64,000 nucleotides of DNA from Lophius americanus (GCA_037951165.1 JBBDHG010000054.1:1110501-1174500); one strand, 5' to 3'; shown: positions 25,147 through 37,140, counted from the first letter of the stretch. Notes: generated by a model not told the origin, from the letters alone. Made by a program: numbers and translations.

Positions 25147-25660
25147 TTTCCTGACGGCAAGGGTATTTCATCGAAAAAGTCCCCAATCACGTGTGTTGTA
25201 CAAGCAATCCCCCTGATTGAACCCCTAAAAAATTAAATGTGACGTTAGTTCAACAGTGTTTTTAGTAAAAATCGAGATATGGGTAAAGTATGATAGAACC
25301 AAAAAAGATTTCTTCAGACCTATTCATGTGCACGAAATCTGGACTAAATCAGATCAATGGTTGAGAAATTATAGCCCAAAAACTTTCTGAGGTAAATATC
25401 CCCCTAGTGTCCGAAATAAGCAACAGACCTTCCCCAAAATCTATCCAGTTCTTGCTCGCACTAAAGTCTATGTTGGTATAATGATTGAAAACTATCCATG
25501 AAAAAGTTTGAGGAGTTTCTGGAAAACAGTGTTTTTTCAAAAAAAAGGAAAGAGAATATGAACCTTTTGATTAAAATTGATATCTACATGATTGGTCTCC
25601 TTGAGTCCTTTCATACGCACTGAATTCTGACCAAATGGACCGACATTTAGGAAGTTACGC
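25147..25660 (-). repeat. TIR-R dispersed repeat, copy 4
   Basis: The TIR is visible as 'CTGACGGCAAGGG' and 'GAAAAAGTCCCCAATCAC'. Next come 'GTTGTACAAGCAATCCCCCT' and 'GATTGAACCCCTAAAAAATT', then a full core module ('AAATCTGGACTAAATC') and the start of a second module ('GTCTCCTTGAGTCCTTTCAT'). The far terminus is missing. Like copy 1, it holds more than one core module. Confidence 0.85.
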
Positions 25661-25959
25661 GCTTTACACAGTGTATTCCGCTTTTGTAGTAGCGCCCCCT
25701 ACTGGAAACAGGAAATGTCAACTCTGTATTACGCTGCTAGTTCGTAAGGCTTGAGAGGCATTGAATAATACTTTTTCTTTTGTCCTATTAAATCCCATAT
25801 GTGGTTCCTTTCTGTCGCAGTTAGGTTTCGTAACTGGAGGTTCCGCGGCTGAATCTGTTCTGTGAAGACTTTAAGTTGTGATCTGAAAATTTTATTTTTC
25901 ATTTCCATTCTCCCATTGTCCCTGCCTCTGTAGGCGCACTTCGACTTTATCAATTATAA
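25661..25959. other. Junction between TIR-R and LINE, no gene
   Basis: It contains 'AGCGCCCCCTACTGG', a motif common in fish repeats, and a 74-codon minus frame without recognisable domains. The upstream part of the LINE endonuclease may begin within it but is unreadable. Confidence 0.4.
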
Positions 25960-28559
25960 GACCAACAGGTGTATAAATAAGACAGATAAAATAATTATTA
26001 TAGGTGACTTTAACATTCACATAGATAAAGACAGAGATAGTCGCGGTGCCGCGTTTAACTTAATATTAGACTGTGTTGGTTTCAGTCAGTGTGTTAATGA
26101 GCCCACTCACTGTTTTAATCACAACTTGGATTAAGTCCTGATTTACGGCATTGATATTGAAAAACTAGGAGCTCATCCACAGAATCCACTGCCATCAGAC
26201 CAATGTTTGATAACATTTGAATTTGCAATGGGGAATCCCTCGCCAAAAGAAAAAACATTCTACGCTAGAAATATATCTGAAGAAGCTGTAGCAACATTTA
26301 AAGAATCTATTCCATCAACCCTGACTTCAGTGCGTGTCTCAACTTAAAAAAATCTGACTCTATCCTCAGTCCTGGGCGATTATTTTGTCAATATAGCGGC
26401 AAACTCACTGAGAATAACTCTTGATTCTATTGCCCCCCTAAAAAAGAAAAGTGTGAAAGAGAGGAGAGCAGCTCCATGGTTTAAAAACCTGACCTGAAAC
26501 TTCAAACAAATAACACATAAACTAGAAAGAAAATGGCGACACACTAAACTTGTTGAGTCCCGATTAGCCTGGCAACATAGCATTAAAAAATATAAGAGAG
26601 CCATCCGCAGCGCCGGAGCGGCCCGTTACTCTGCACTGATGGAAAATTTAAAAAAAGACAGGTTTTTGTTCAGCACTGTAGCCAGGCTGACTGAGAGTCA
26701 GAGCTCTATTGATCCCTGTGTTCGTAGAACCCAAGTTTACACCCCAGGACTATGTACTTGGAAACAACAGATAGACCTGGAGCAGATCTAGACCGCTTCA
26801 GTCCTATTGATCTAAAACAATTAACTTCCCTTATTTCGTCATCCAAAACAACAACTTGTCTCCTAGACGCCATCCCAACTAGTCTACTTAAAGAAAGTTT
26901 ACCCTTAGTCAGCAACTCTCTATTGGAAATCATCAATCTGTCTTTAAATTCGGGCAACGTACCAAAGTCCTTTAAAATAGCCATAATCAAACCACTGCTT
27001 AAAAAGCCGACTCTTGATCCAGAGGCTTTAGCAAACTACCGGCCGATATCTAACCTTCCCTTCCTCTCTAAAATCTTAGAGAAAGTGGTAGCTGTTCAGT
27101 TGTTTGATTTTCTCCGTAACAATAGTTTATTTGAGAATTTCCAATCAGGTTTTAGAGTTCAATATAGTACAGAAACAGAACTGGTCAAAGTTACAAATTA
27201 CATTTTAATGGTATCTGATTAGGGACTGGCCTCTGTTCTGGTCTTGCTGGATTAAATTGATTTAATTCATATTTATGTACAGGTCTCAGTATATATCCGT
27301 TAACAATGAATTCTCAATGCATAGCAAAATTACCCACGGATTTCCTGAGGGAACTGTGCTTGGGCGAATTTTTATTCACATTATATATGCTCCCTTTAGG
27401 CAACATTATCAGGAAACACTCCATAAACTTTCACTGTTATGCAGATTAGACACAATCGACTTATCAATGAAACCAGGTGAATCTAATCACTTATCTAACT
27501 TAGAGGCGTGTCTCAATGACATTAAGACTTGGACGACCTGCAACTTTTTGCTGCACGTGTGCTGACCAGAACCAGCTTAAGAGAACATATCTCTCCTGTA
27601 TTAGCTTCCCTTCATTGGCTCCCGGTAAAATCTAGAATCAAATTCAAAATCCTTCTGCTCACTTAAAAAGCCCTTAACGGTCAGGCACCAACGTATCTGA
27701 AGGATCTCATAGTTCCATATTGTCCAATTGGGGGGCAGAGACCCTCTCTATATTTAAAAGTAGGCTTAAAACTTTCCTTTATTATAAAGTTTATAATTAA
27801 GGCTGGCATAAACTTGCTCTTAGCTATGCTGCTATTGTTTAGACTTCTAGGGAATCTCCCATGATGCACTGAGCTTTTCTCTCTTCCTCTCTCACTGTCC
27901 CTCTTTATACATCCCTTTCGCTTTAATGCATGTTACTAGAAATATTGTATGTTACTGCATTAATGTATATTACTGTATTATTGAATGTTACTGGATTAAT
28001 GCATATTAAATGGACTAATGCATGTAAGATCACATGGTTGGTGATTGCATCTGCTGCTGTGGACCTGCTCAATGTCCACCAATTATTGTTATTATTGTTA
28101 TTATTATTGTACACTATTCCCCCTTGAGGTAGCGCTAAATGTTACATTAATATTAATGTTATTATCAACCTGGTATCCCTGCTGCTGGCGCGGCCCATCC
28201 ATGGAGAGGTTGAAGAAAGGGGATCATAGCTGATATCTTTGCTGCTTTTCCCCCCGTCTGTGTCTCTCCTCACCTGTGTCTCTCTGTTTCTCTCTCTCTG
28301 TCTCTTTTTTTTCAAGCCCGACCGGTCATGGCAGTAGGCCGTCCACCCTGAGTCTTGGATCTGCTCGAGGTTTCTGCCCGTTTAAGGGCAGTTTTTTCTC
28401 GCCATTTTCGCCAAGTGCTGCTCATGGAGGAAGTTGTTGGGTCTCTGTAGATAATTATATAAAGAGTCTGGTCTAGACCTGCTCTTTCTGGAAAGCAACT
28501 TGAGACAACTGTTGTTGTGAATTGGCGCTATAAACTGATATATAGATTGATTGATTGAC
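25960..28559 (+). mobile_element. L2-type LINE, endonuclease to 3' tail, inactive (plus)
   Basis: The segment begins in the C-terminal part of the AP endonuclease (IIIIGDFNIHIDKD, NEPTHC, a stop, then PLPSDQCLITFEF). The linker follows (RRAAPWFKNLT, then KLERKWRHTK, KKYKRAIRSAGAARYSALM). The RT reads DRFSPIDLKQLTS, LLDAIPTSLLKES, KPLLKKPTLDPEALANYRPI, SNLPFLSKILEKVV and FQSGFRVQYSTETELVKVT. Motif A is cut off after SVLVLLD and a stop, the YADD box is gone (LCRLDTIDLSMKP), and thumb codons are lost between DIKTWTTCNF and the segment encoding SPVLASLHWLPVKSR. A ~0.8 kb 3' UTR ends in 'ATTGATTGATTG', the tandem tail typical of L2. At least five stops, frameshifts or deletions make it dead. The nearest relative in the window is the inverted copy at 14.1 kb. 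Confidence 0.92.
28080..28125. repeat. (TTA/TTG)n low-complexity tract
   Basis: A run of TTATTG and TTA units within the LINE 3' UTR, likely a small expansion of the element's own sequence. Confidence 0.7.
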
Positions 28560-29721
28560 ACCTACAAACGGGATATGATGATTTTGAAAGCTGACATGAA
28601 GCTGACGAGACACTTAAATATAAAAAGCACAATGCAAACATGCCTGACGGTGCATTACTGTATCATCAATTTTCATATCCAACATCTTTGATTATATATG
28701 TGCTTTAATACAAACTATACATACAGCATATAAAGCACGTATGTTTCTGTCAAAGAGTTTTAAGATGAAATCATCATGAAGAAACATTTATTTGTTGACC
28801 AAAATGTAAAATACTATGTGAATAATTTAGATGCTATAACACTGATTGGTGGTTTGAAAGCATTTTTATTTAGGATTGTTTTATTTTCTCCAATTTCTCT
28901 TATTTTGCAAACTCTGTAAAGAATCTAATGAACTTTTAACTTTTAATCAACACATAATACTAAGGCTCAGTCAGCAGCTGCAGTGCGTGCTTCATGGCTT
29001 CAATACCCCCATAATGGCTAAGTCCAGGGAATGTGGTGGGAGATAGCGGCTCCCTATAGCAGAAAACAAGTGTGACAAACAACATTTGCACTGACATCTA
29101 ATCAACCATATCCAGCACAGGGAGGAAAAAATTCATAACATTATCCACAGCTTGAAGAGAAAATGCTCTAGCTTATCTCTTCTATGTCAAAGCTAACTGC
29201 TGTTAGCGTAGCATAGATGTCACAACGTCAGTCAATGAAGATGTGTTCAATGTCCCCTACTTGTATGGGAAAAGGGACTTGTTAGACGACAAAAGTATCC
29301 ATGCAAAGAAAACAGACTTCTGAATGAGCATTTCAACAAAATTACCTTATTTTTCTCTTGGATTATTTAAAGTTCAGTTTCGCCTGAATTACATACCCAA
29401 TATGAAGAACACATAGCTCCACAACTATCATGTGTATTTCCACTACCAGGGTGTCTATATTCAGGTTGTTTGCAGAATCAGAAACATTGTATTTTTAATA
29501 TGTGTGAGTTTTCTGTCATTAAACTCACAGTTTTTTGTGGGATAGCGCAAGGGGGACCCTCCATCTGGCACAATTGGATTGGCATTGAACCCAAAATGTG
29601 ACAAAAATGAGATTTTGATCCCATGGAGGAATTTGGGCTGCAAATGTCCAACAATATGCAAATACCAATACCTTTGGTTGTGATATAAATCAATGTTTTT
29701 ATTAAGATGATGCCGTTAACA
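28560..29721. other. No gene recognised
   Basis: A ~37-bp piece at 29,391-29,427 is matched in inverse orientation at 34,528-34,572 (see findings). Otherwise no motifs. Confidence 0.5.
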
Positions 29722-29948
29722 CTGTTGGCAGTCTTGAAAAAAATAGATCTCCTCGAGTCGATTTATACGCATCAAATTTGGACAAAATCCAATTATGCTT
29801 GAAACTTTGTGAGATATGGCTCCCCTTAGTTTTGGAAATAAACAACCAACTTTCCCAAAATCACTCCAGTTTTTCCTCGCATGAACATCTATGCTTGTAT
29901 ATAATAACAAAGTGATTCATGAAACAGTTTTTTTGCGATGTCCGCTGA
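29722..29948 (-). repeat. TIR-R dispersed repeat, copy 5 (partial)
   Basis: The core module reads 'TAGATCTCCTCGAGTCGATT', 'GCATCAAATTTGGAC' and 'GGCTCCCCTTAGTTTTGGAA', then 'TTTCCCAAAATCACTCCAG' and 'TTTTTCCTCGCATGAAC'. The subterminal region next to the usual TIR is deleted, and only a decayed end is visible at each side. A minus-strand SINE follows within about 60 bases. Confidence 0.8.
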
Positions 29949-30003
29949 GGCATAACGACAAGCTAAGAACAAGCTTGAGCTAAGAACAATAAGAAGAAGA
30001 AGA

Positions 30004-30135
30004 AATGATTTATTGCTCACATACAGTCATACACTGTACAACATAGGGAAATTATTAGTCTGTATTTGACTCATCCCTGAAGTTGCGGTGGGCAGCCCCT
30101 TTGAAGTGACCAGGGAGCTAGGGTTTCTAACTGCT
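30004..30135 (-). mobile_element. tRNA-derived SINE, 3' part (minus)
   Basis: Read on the minus strand it ends in 'CAATAAATCATT' and contains 'GGGGCTGCCCACCGCAAC' and 'AACCCTAGCTCCCTGGTC', in the order of the other SINE bodies here. The tRNA-like head is absent, so it is 5'-truncated. A GAA repeat lies just outside its tail at about 29,988-30,002. Confidence 0.65.
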
Positions 30136-30633
30136 AGATGAACAAATTGCATTTATTTAGACAAGGTCTGAATATAATATATGTATTTGAAAGTAGTTAA
30201 TCTATGAATACATTTTTTCATTTCCCCCCGGTGTGGTACATTCAAGCACCTTTCAGTGGTAGAGAACTAACGAAGAAATCTCTCACCAGACGCTGTCAAC
30301 ATTATATTCTGGTTTTACCTTGGTTATTGAAGATGATTGTTGACTTGTTTTGGCTCAAAATACATTAAACAGATCTAGTACGGACTTCACCTGGCCTGTT
30401 GGTGTCGCTGTTGAAACATAATCTGAATTTCAATAATGTATTTTTCTCAAGGAAGTTATAAAATTATTTTATTATTGATAGTGAGATTCGGTAATTGTTT
30501 ATTACAACTAATCCAACCTTACATATTTACACATATATATACATAAATACACATGTATAAACATACATATACTTGCACACATATACACATATATACACAT
30601 AAATACATACACATACACACACATATATACACA

Positions 30634-30698
<65 letters not shown>

Positions 30699-31261
30699 AT
30701 ATATATGTATACAATTACATAGAGACATATCTGCTGTTATTTTTTCTTAAGAGTAGACAGAATGCTCCTAATGTATCGTGCTGTTTGCCGTTGTTTGGCT
30801 TAATTCAACAGAAATGGATAAATGGAGCGGAGACCTCCCGCATGTTGTCCCTTCTCAGAAGTGCCAGTGAGATTATGGGTGATTCAGCCTTTTGTGGGCA
30901 TTCTTCTGTTAAAACGACTATCCTCTCTCATGGTTTATTTGGCAGGACTTAAAAAGACTTTAGGAGACACAACGGTTCATCAGTAACTGTTGGCCTGATG
31001 AAAAGTTAATTCATTCAAGGCTGAAGAACAGGCACTCTATTCCCTGTAGAAAGATGTTGATTTAAAATACCCTCACCAGCTCTCAATCTGTCAATGCTGG
31101 AAAATAGAGGAAATGTTAGCACTCCGCCGTTTCATCGTGCATGCGTGTATTAAAGAAAGACACAGAGATAAATCCTAAATATTGCTTTTAAATCATAGAA
31201 GGCAAACAAATAGGTGATTTAATCATTATGTTAACATTGTATAAAACTCAGCCTATAATAG
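30136..31261. other. No gene recognised; contains a microsatellite block
   Basis: Outside the tract at 30,535-30,712, the part at 30,820-31,060 is of balanced composition without repeat character and could be conserved non-coding sequence. A 65-codon frame over the microsatellite is an artefact. Confidence 0.5.
30535..30712. repeat. Compound CA/TA microsatellite
   Basis: ACATA and CACATA units grade into about 55 bp of pure TA (30,638-30,692) and then into degenerate TA. Confidence 0.95.
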
Positions 31262-31516
31262 CGTCACTGACAGCAAACATGCATCCCTATAGGCACTACC
31301 CCTGATTCAATACCTCAAATTAAATGTGACGTTATGTCCAAAAATAATGTTTTTTGTAATAATGCTCGTAAGATAAGTATGATAATAAGTAAGATATGAA
31401 AAATGAGTGTATAAAACAAGATAGATCTCCTCCAGTTGATTCAGTTGCACCAAAATTGGACCTACGGTTAGGAAGCTATGACCCAAAAAAAAAGGTTTTT
31501 CATAACCCCCCCCTAA
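31262..31516 (-). repeat. TIR-R dispersed repeat, copy 6 (partial)
   Basis: It starts with a decayed TIR ('CACTGACAGCAAACATGCAT') and 'CCTGATTCAATACCTCAAAT', followed by 'TAAATGTGACGTTATGTCC'. It then has 'GATAGATCTCCTCCAGTTGA' and 'GCACCAAAATTGGACCTACG'. It breaks off in a run of A and C, and the left half of the element is missing. Confidence 0.8.
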
Positions 31517-32549
31517 AAAAATCTGAAAGAATGAGATATGGTTATGTCCATTGTAAACCATCATTGATATATTTCATTTTCAGATTAGGAGGATCATTTT
31601 TTAATTGGAATAAAAACAAACAAAACAAATTAAAATAAAATAGTTATTGCCAGGCTGCTCAACCCATCCACCTGGGTTCTGTAAGCACTTTTCTTATGCA
31701 GGTTCATGGTGGGCTGGATTGAGCCCATCCAAGATATTATAAGACAAGAAGAAGGGTAAAGTCGGGAAAAGTTGGAGGATGCTGTAGAAATTGTAGGGAG
31801 GTCACACAGACACTGGAGGACATTTCTAAAGTGGATATAAACCTTTAACAACCAGAAGTTGTCGAGGGGCTGTTATCCTTTTGCTGGCCTGGATTCAGGA
31901 ACGGTTAAATAACCCTTGATCAGAGACTGGTGATTCCTCAGAATGAAGAAAGATGAAGGTTCAGTCAAATTTTCAAACCAATTCTGCCATTAACAAGTGG
32001 AAGGAGACATATACTGTATAGTGGTAATAAAAAGACTTGATTTTTTTATTATTATTATTATTATGATTTTTTTTTCTAAATTTTAAATCTGTAAGCAAAA
32101 CTTCACACGTTGCGCGAAAAGTTATGATCAGCGGGTAATAATTCATTTGGTGCTTCTCGAGCAAGTTGAGTGTTTATGGTCTGCATGAAAGGATTTTCCT
32201 ATAAGTAGGAGAAAATGCCCTGAGGCAACTCATGTAAAATGCACAAAGGCCATTTTCCAGGAATGACAGCTATGAATAAAACATAAATAAATATGGTGAT
32301 TATGAGCAAAGACTTCTTGTTCCCTATTTCATCAAGGTTGATCAACATTTTTAGAATAACCAAGTGTACCCACCAAGTGTACGATGACACCTTGTGTCAT
32401 TGTACGCAAGTTCAGCAAAATTGGGACTGGAATAAACATAAAAAACCTGAAAAGACTATTGTAAACATAGAAATAAAGATACATCAGTGTAAACAACAGG
32501 TCAATAGTAAAAAAATCCAAAAATCTTAACAATGGGGATTCCAGAATAT
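31517..32549. other. No gene recognised
   Basis: AT-rich with a (TTA)n patch at about 32,045-32,065. Short overlapping frames have no recognisable domain. Confidence 0.5.
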
Positions 32550-33830
32550 TAGGTGTCAGCGGCTGTGGTATTGCACATAAGGATATTGCACGTTTAGGAT
32601 AACGGGCCTTATGTACAGTAGTGCAAGGTACAAATAAATAAATATATACAAGCGTCAAACATGTTATTGTTTTGCAGTAGAAGCTGTCTGAGTTTGTTTG
32701 TGTGTGATTTGATGGATCTGAACCGTCTGCCCGAGGGTAGCAGCTCAAACAAGTGACGTCCTCGGTGGGATGGGTCTTTTAGGACGTTGAATGCCCTACT
32801 GAGGCATCGAGAGAAGAAAATGTCCTCCAAGGAGGGCAGCGGGCAGCCGGCGATTTTCTGGGCTGTATTGATGACCCTCTGTTGGGCTCTTCTGTTTGCT
32901 AGTGAGCAGCAGGCAAACCATGTAGAAATACCAGCCCACCCTTAAAGGAGAAGCAGTAGAAGGAAAGCAGCAGATTCTCCTCCAGGTTGTTCTTCCTGAG
33001 GACTCACAGAAAGTACCTTGGTGGTGGTTGTAGTCCAGGAGAGATCCTTCGCAATGTGCGTGCCCAGAAATCGGAAGTCAGAGACCCTTTCCCCACTGTC
33101 CCTCTTGATGAATGCGGGTAGAGGGTCTGCTCTGTTCTTCCGAAAGTCTATGATGAGGTTCTTTGTTTTTGCGGTTATCAGGATGAGATTATTGTCGGAC
33201 AGCACACCGCCAGTCTTTGTACTTCATCCCTGTGGGCAGTCTCGTCTCCTCCTGTGATAAGACCAACCTCAGTTGTGTTGTCCGCAAACTTGACGATGGT
33301 GTTAACGGGGTGGGTGGGGACACAGTCATGGGTTTAGAGCGTATAGAGGAGGGGGTTGAAAACATAGCCCTTTGGGGAGCCGTTGCTGAGTGTTATGGCG
33401 GGGGACGAGGCACGTTGGGATGATGGATTTTGAGAAGGACAGGTTGAAGATATTTGTGAAAACCTCAGAAAGCTGTTCCGCACATTCCTTCATAATCCTT
33501 CCTGTCACGCCCTCTGGTCTGGCTGCCTTCCTCGGGTCCACAGATCTGAGCATACGTCTCATCTCATGCTCCAATACCATGACGGTGTAGCTGTTGTTGG
33601 AGGCTGGGGCGAGGCTGCCAGTGAGGCGTCACCGTCACCGGTCTTGCTGTAGCTGGAACTGTAGTTGGTGATCTGCTGGCTGTCCTGCCACCACCAGCGC
33701 GGGTCGTTATTGGTGAAGTTGTCTTCTACCTTCTTCTTATGGGCCGGTTTAGCATCCCTGATGCCTCTCTTCAGGTTGGCTCTAGCAGGGCTGCATAGGG
33801 CTCTGTCGTCTGACATGAAGGCGGTCTTAC
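32550..33830 (-). mobile_element. Rex1/CR1-like LINE with internal RT deletion (minus)
   Basis: The minus strand gives, 5' to 3': ARANLKRGIRDAKPAHKKK and NNDPRWWWQDSQQITNY (linker after the endonuclease); MRRMLRSVDPRKAARPEGV, KECAEQLSEVFTNIFNLSFS and IIPTCL (start of RT); a direct jump to LPKGLCFQPPPLYAL (the PQGCVLSPLLYTL step); then NLIIDFRKNRADPLP and VSDFRFLGTHIAKDLSWT; finally LKDPSHRGRHLFELLPSGRR (C-terminus). The fusion near 33,400 removes RT motifs 1-3, including motif A, and frameshifts break the YADD region. It is dead, yet keeps the C-terminus and a short 3' UTR. It belongs to a lineage separate from the L2 copies. Confidence 0.85.
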
Positions 33831-34125
33831 GATCCCAATGCTAGGTTTGAATAAAACTGTATTTTTATGTGAGGGCCAAAGGTTGTAGTAGGAACATGTA
33901 GGTCCCCTAGTGGACATGGGTGGTATTTGCAGTTAAAATCCTACTTGGGGTCAATTTCCCATTTTGCGCACATTTTTGTTATTTTGCTATCAAACTGTGC
34001 CAAATGAAGAGTCGTCCTGGTCCTATCCTACGGAAAACTGTTCAGAATAACAAGAACTTTGTGGTATTTTTATCAAATGTGATCCATTAATTACCAAAGA
34101 GTTTCTTAGCAAATCAAATCCTGCA
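33831..34125. other. No gene recognised
   Basis: A short spacer between a LINE and a SINE. It contains 'CCCCTAGTGGACATGGG' but no further recognisable structure. Confidence 0.4.
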
Positions 34126-34346
34126 TTGTGTGTAGCTCAGTGGGTAGAGCGGTTGTCTCCCAATCAAAAGATCGGGAGGTAGCCGGTTTCAGCCCCAGCT
34201 GATCGTAGGGTCCTAGAGCAAGACCATGAACTCCATACGCTCCCCGGTTACTCCAAAGGAGCAGCCCACTCTTCCCTCAGCCATGTGTCATATGCTGAAA
34301 ACTTGAATATCCCTCGGGATAAATAAAGTATCGATTTTATTTTGTC
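34126..34346 (+). mobile_element. tRNA-derived SINE, nearly complete (plus)
   Basis: The tRNA-like head has an A box ('TAGCTCAGTGGGTAGAGC', about 34,133-34,150), an anticodon-stem-like segment and a B-box remnant ('GGTTTCAGCCC', about 34,195-34,205). The body follows with 'GGGTCCTAGAGCAAGACC' and 'CCAAAGGAGCAGCCCACTC', and the 3' tail is 'GGGATAAATAAAGTATCG'. The internal Pol III promoter is close to consensus except for TTTCAG in the B box. It is the most complete SINE in the window with the one at 57.9 kb. It should not be annotated as a tRNA gene. Confidence 0.9.
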
Positions 34347-35979
34347 TAACTTTTAAAAGCCGTTTTTTTAAAAGAAAAATCTGCCGTGGACAAAGATATT
34401 GGTATATTTGACTTTAATCACACATTACTCAAATATATTAACAGGTAGAGTATTAGCAACACTGAAATTACATTATTGTAGCTCTTTAACGTCCACAGAC
34501 ACCAAGGTTATGTAAATACACCTGATCGTTGTGGAGCTATTTAAAGTTAATTTTGGGTATGTAATTCAGGAGAGGCTTAATTTGAGCAGAACAGATTAAG
34601 CCTAAACAAAGACTGAAATGAGAAAAGCATCTAAAAATGACTATTTATTCACACTTGCAATTGCTGATAAGCCAAAATCCAACATGAACTTATCTCTCTC
34701 TCCTGAACTCTACCCTCACTTAGGTTGAGTTTACTCCTCTGCCGATCAAACAACTGATTCCATACGCATTTAACATCTGGCATGACATGTTTTTGCTGTC
34801 GATGCACTTTGCAGGTGTCGCATTTTTAATACATGTATGAATCTTTCCACCTCATTGAGGCTACTGGTGCAAAAACGGTTGTTGAATGGCTTCTGTACAG
34901 TAAAATAGCACAAACAGTATCGTATACAGACCTTAACTCTCCTCACCCAGAGCAGGATGATATTGCAAAAGTGTCAACAAATTTAGGATAGCTAAATCCT
35001 TCTCATTTTCCCTGAAGCAATCACTCACCACTATATTGCTATGCGTGTCCATGGTGGATTTGGATGATTGCTGGGATGAAAGCTGCACATTCCCTATTCT
35101 TTCTCATATGAAAAAGTGACACTCCAATCCTCTGATGTTGGCAGTTTAAATTCAGTACATGTTGCCTTCCTTCAGACCACAAGGGAAATTAATAAATGAT
35201 TAAAGTCTAGTGGAGTCAAGGGAAAGAATAGTAAATAGGGATAATGGTGCATTGCTGAATGATGCTTTCTCGCTGCACATGGGGTTAGGTCTCCACCTAG
35301 GAGTGTGAGATTAAAGGAGACAATTCATGGAAGCTGTTTGTTGACAGGTGCCCTAAGTGATAAAAGGACACTCTCCGAGATCCTATTGCATTATAAAACA
35401 TCCATAAGTCATATTTCACCTTGAAAATGAAGGAAAGAATGTATTGAACATTCAGGGAGAGTCTTCTCTTCAGAATCTGCTTTAGATTTTGATTTGGACA
35501 TGACAAAAAAGTAAAGGTTTTCTTTGGTTTACTAAACCAGGCTTCATCATCCAATCAGTGGAGACCTTTATAGAATTAAGTCATCCTTTTCCTGTGACAT
35601 ACAGTAAATCTAGTCTTAATCCCTGTGGGGGAGGAGGATTTGGGCTGGCAGAAATTAATTTCCATCAGGGCACCAGAAATTTCAAACATGAGACAGAACG
35701 AAGTGGAAGTTGATGGGTGATAATGTCAAGTAATGATAAATAAAATTAGTTTGTCAGAAAGTCTTTATTGTGATTGATGGGAATTTGCCCTGAGAAGAGG
35801 CAGGTATTTCCCCCCCTTGGAGTCTGGATACTGGTGGTGGTGGCTGTTGACTCTGCTGAGACTGCTGGATGATGAAGGTGATGGATCTGTGAAGACTAGG
35901 CAGTCTCTAGGCAGGTCTAGAGTACCAGCAGCATGGAGGATAGAGATGGAGTGAGAGCAGACCCATGAGGAGAGTCTTT
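34347..35979. other. No gene recognised
   Basis: An 85-codon minus frame at 35,297-35,554 shows no motif. One short inverted partner of 29.4 kb lies at 34,528-34,572. Nothing else was recognised. Confidence 0.5.
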
Positions 35980-36232
35980 ACATCCCTGAAAAGTCGGCGA
36001 TATTATAGAATCGTAATTGCCGCTGCTAAATCCGCCGCTGCTACATCCGACGTAGATCCTTCGTATGGACGAGATATCTCAAAAATTGTTTAAAGGATAA
36101 TTTTTCAAAATTTATACTCAAATAATTCTTTTTGCGAGGAAAAACTGGAATGGTTTTTGGGAAAGGTCGGTTTTGTGTTTCGTGCAAAATCTATCTTGCA
36201 TAAATTGATTTTTACATTAATATTTCACTCAG
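35980..36232 (+). repeat. TIR-R dispersed repeat, copy 7 (left end)
   Basis: It shows the clearest left end in the window: 'CATCCCTGAAAAGTCGGCGA', 'TATTATAGAATCGTAATTGC' and 'CCGCTGCTAAATCCGCCG'. The left core follows ('GAGGAAAAACTGGAATGG', 'TTTGGGAAAGGTCGG'). It stops at 'TATTTCACTCAG', where LINE tail sequence begins. The right half is missing. Confidence 0.85.
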
Positions 36233-36420
36233 ATTCCCCCGTGAGCAAGCGCTTGGCAAAATGGCGAGGAAAAACTGCCTTTTAACGGGCAGAAACCTCG
36301 AGCAGATGGGTTTGAAAAGATAGAGAGAGAGAAACAATGATATCAGCTATGCTAATCCACTTTCCTCCGCTTCTCCAGGGGAGAAGGCAGCAGTAAGGAT
36401 CCCAGGTTGATAAGAATAAT
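36233..36420 (-). mobile_element. L2 LINE 3'-UTR fragment (minus)
   Basis: The plus strand reads 'GTGAGCAAGCGCTTGGCAAA', 'AAAACTGCCTTTTAACGGGC' and 'AGAAACCTCGAGCAGAT'. These match, inverted, the 3' UTR of the L2 copy at 28.18-28.44 kb and, in the same orientation, the one at about 14,250-14,390. It abuts TIR-R copy 7 with no gap. It is non-coding. Confidence 0.85.
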
Positions 36421-37110
36421 AATAGTAATATAACATTTAGGAATAGCTTATGGGGAAATATTCTACAATAATAATAATATTATTTTATAATATACATTAA
36501 AAACTAAAATATCTTATGCAACCGTAATGAAGTACTATAACAGTGAGAAATACAAAAACACAAAATTAAGCATCTCTCAAACTATTGCTCTGGAGGAAAC
36601 AAGTAATCGTCATGTAATCATTTAGAAATATTGCACAAAAAAAGTTATACTAGACGCAAATTTGAGAAACAAGATGTAACTAAAAATACTTAAATAACTA
36701 CAAAATTTGTTATGATGAACAAAAGCTACCAAAACTAAAGTAACTGTACCACTCACTCACAACTTCTGCTAAGAAAATGTATATATTCCTTGATTCACAA
36801 CAACTTCTTCATTCTTTCTTAGGAACAGTAAAATCCTCTTTTAACTCAAACTATTCTCACCTTATCTGGAAGATCGGCAGGGTTAATGGCTGCTGCTTTA
36901 GTGGGTTCACTCGTTAAAGCGGTGCTCCAGCAGCCCATGATGAACAGCTGATTGAGTCTCCACTCACTCAGCTGAGTTAACCGAGTTATTTGAAGGCAAA
37001 GGACATCAAGCATGTAGTTATGTTCTCACTGAGAGTGTTTAAAATGCTACGCATCATAAGTAAAAAGTAATCAACCTTGATTTGTAATTGAAACTAATAA
37101 CCAAGCATAT
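36421..37110. other. No gene recognised
   Basis: AT-rich with ATA/ATT patches at its left edge; no motif. Confidence 0.5.
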
Positions 37111-37140
37111 GCTGTCGACCCCGACAGCAAGGGTATAGCA
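37111..37140 (-). repeat. Solo TIR of the TIR-R family
   Basis: The sequence 'GCTGTCGACCCCGACAGCAA' followed by GGGTATA is a well-preserved outer half of the TIR. No core follows it. It is either a deletion remnant or an isolated end. Confidence 0.65.

Noticed and set aside
30553..30750. Tyr/Ile/His repeat protein
   Set aside because: It is translation of a CA/TA microsatellite.
34126..34200. tRNA gene
   Set aside because: The A box is good, but the B box is altered, acceptor-stem pairing is absent, and a SINE body follows directly.
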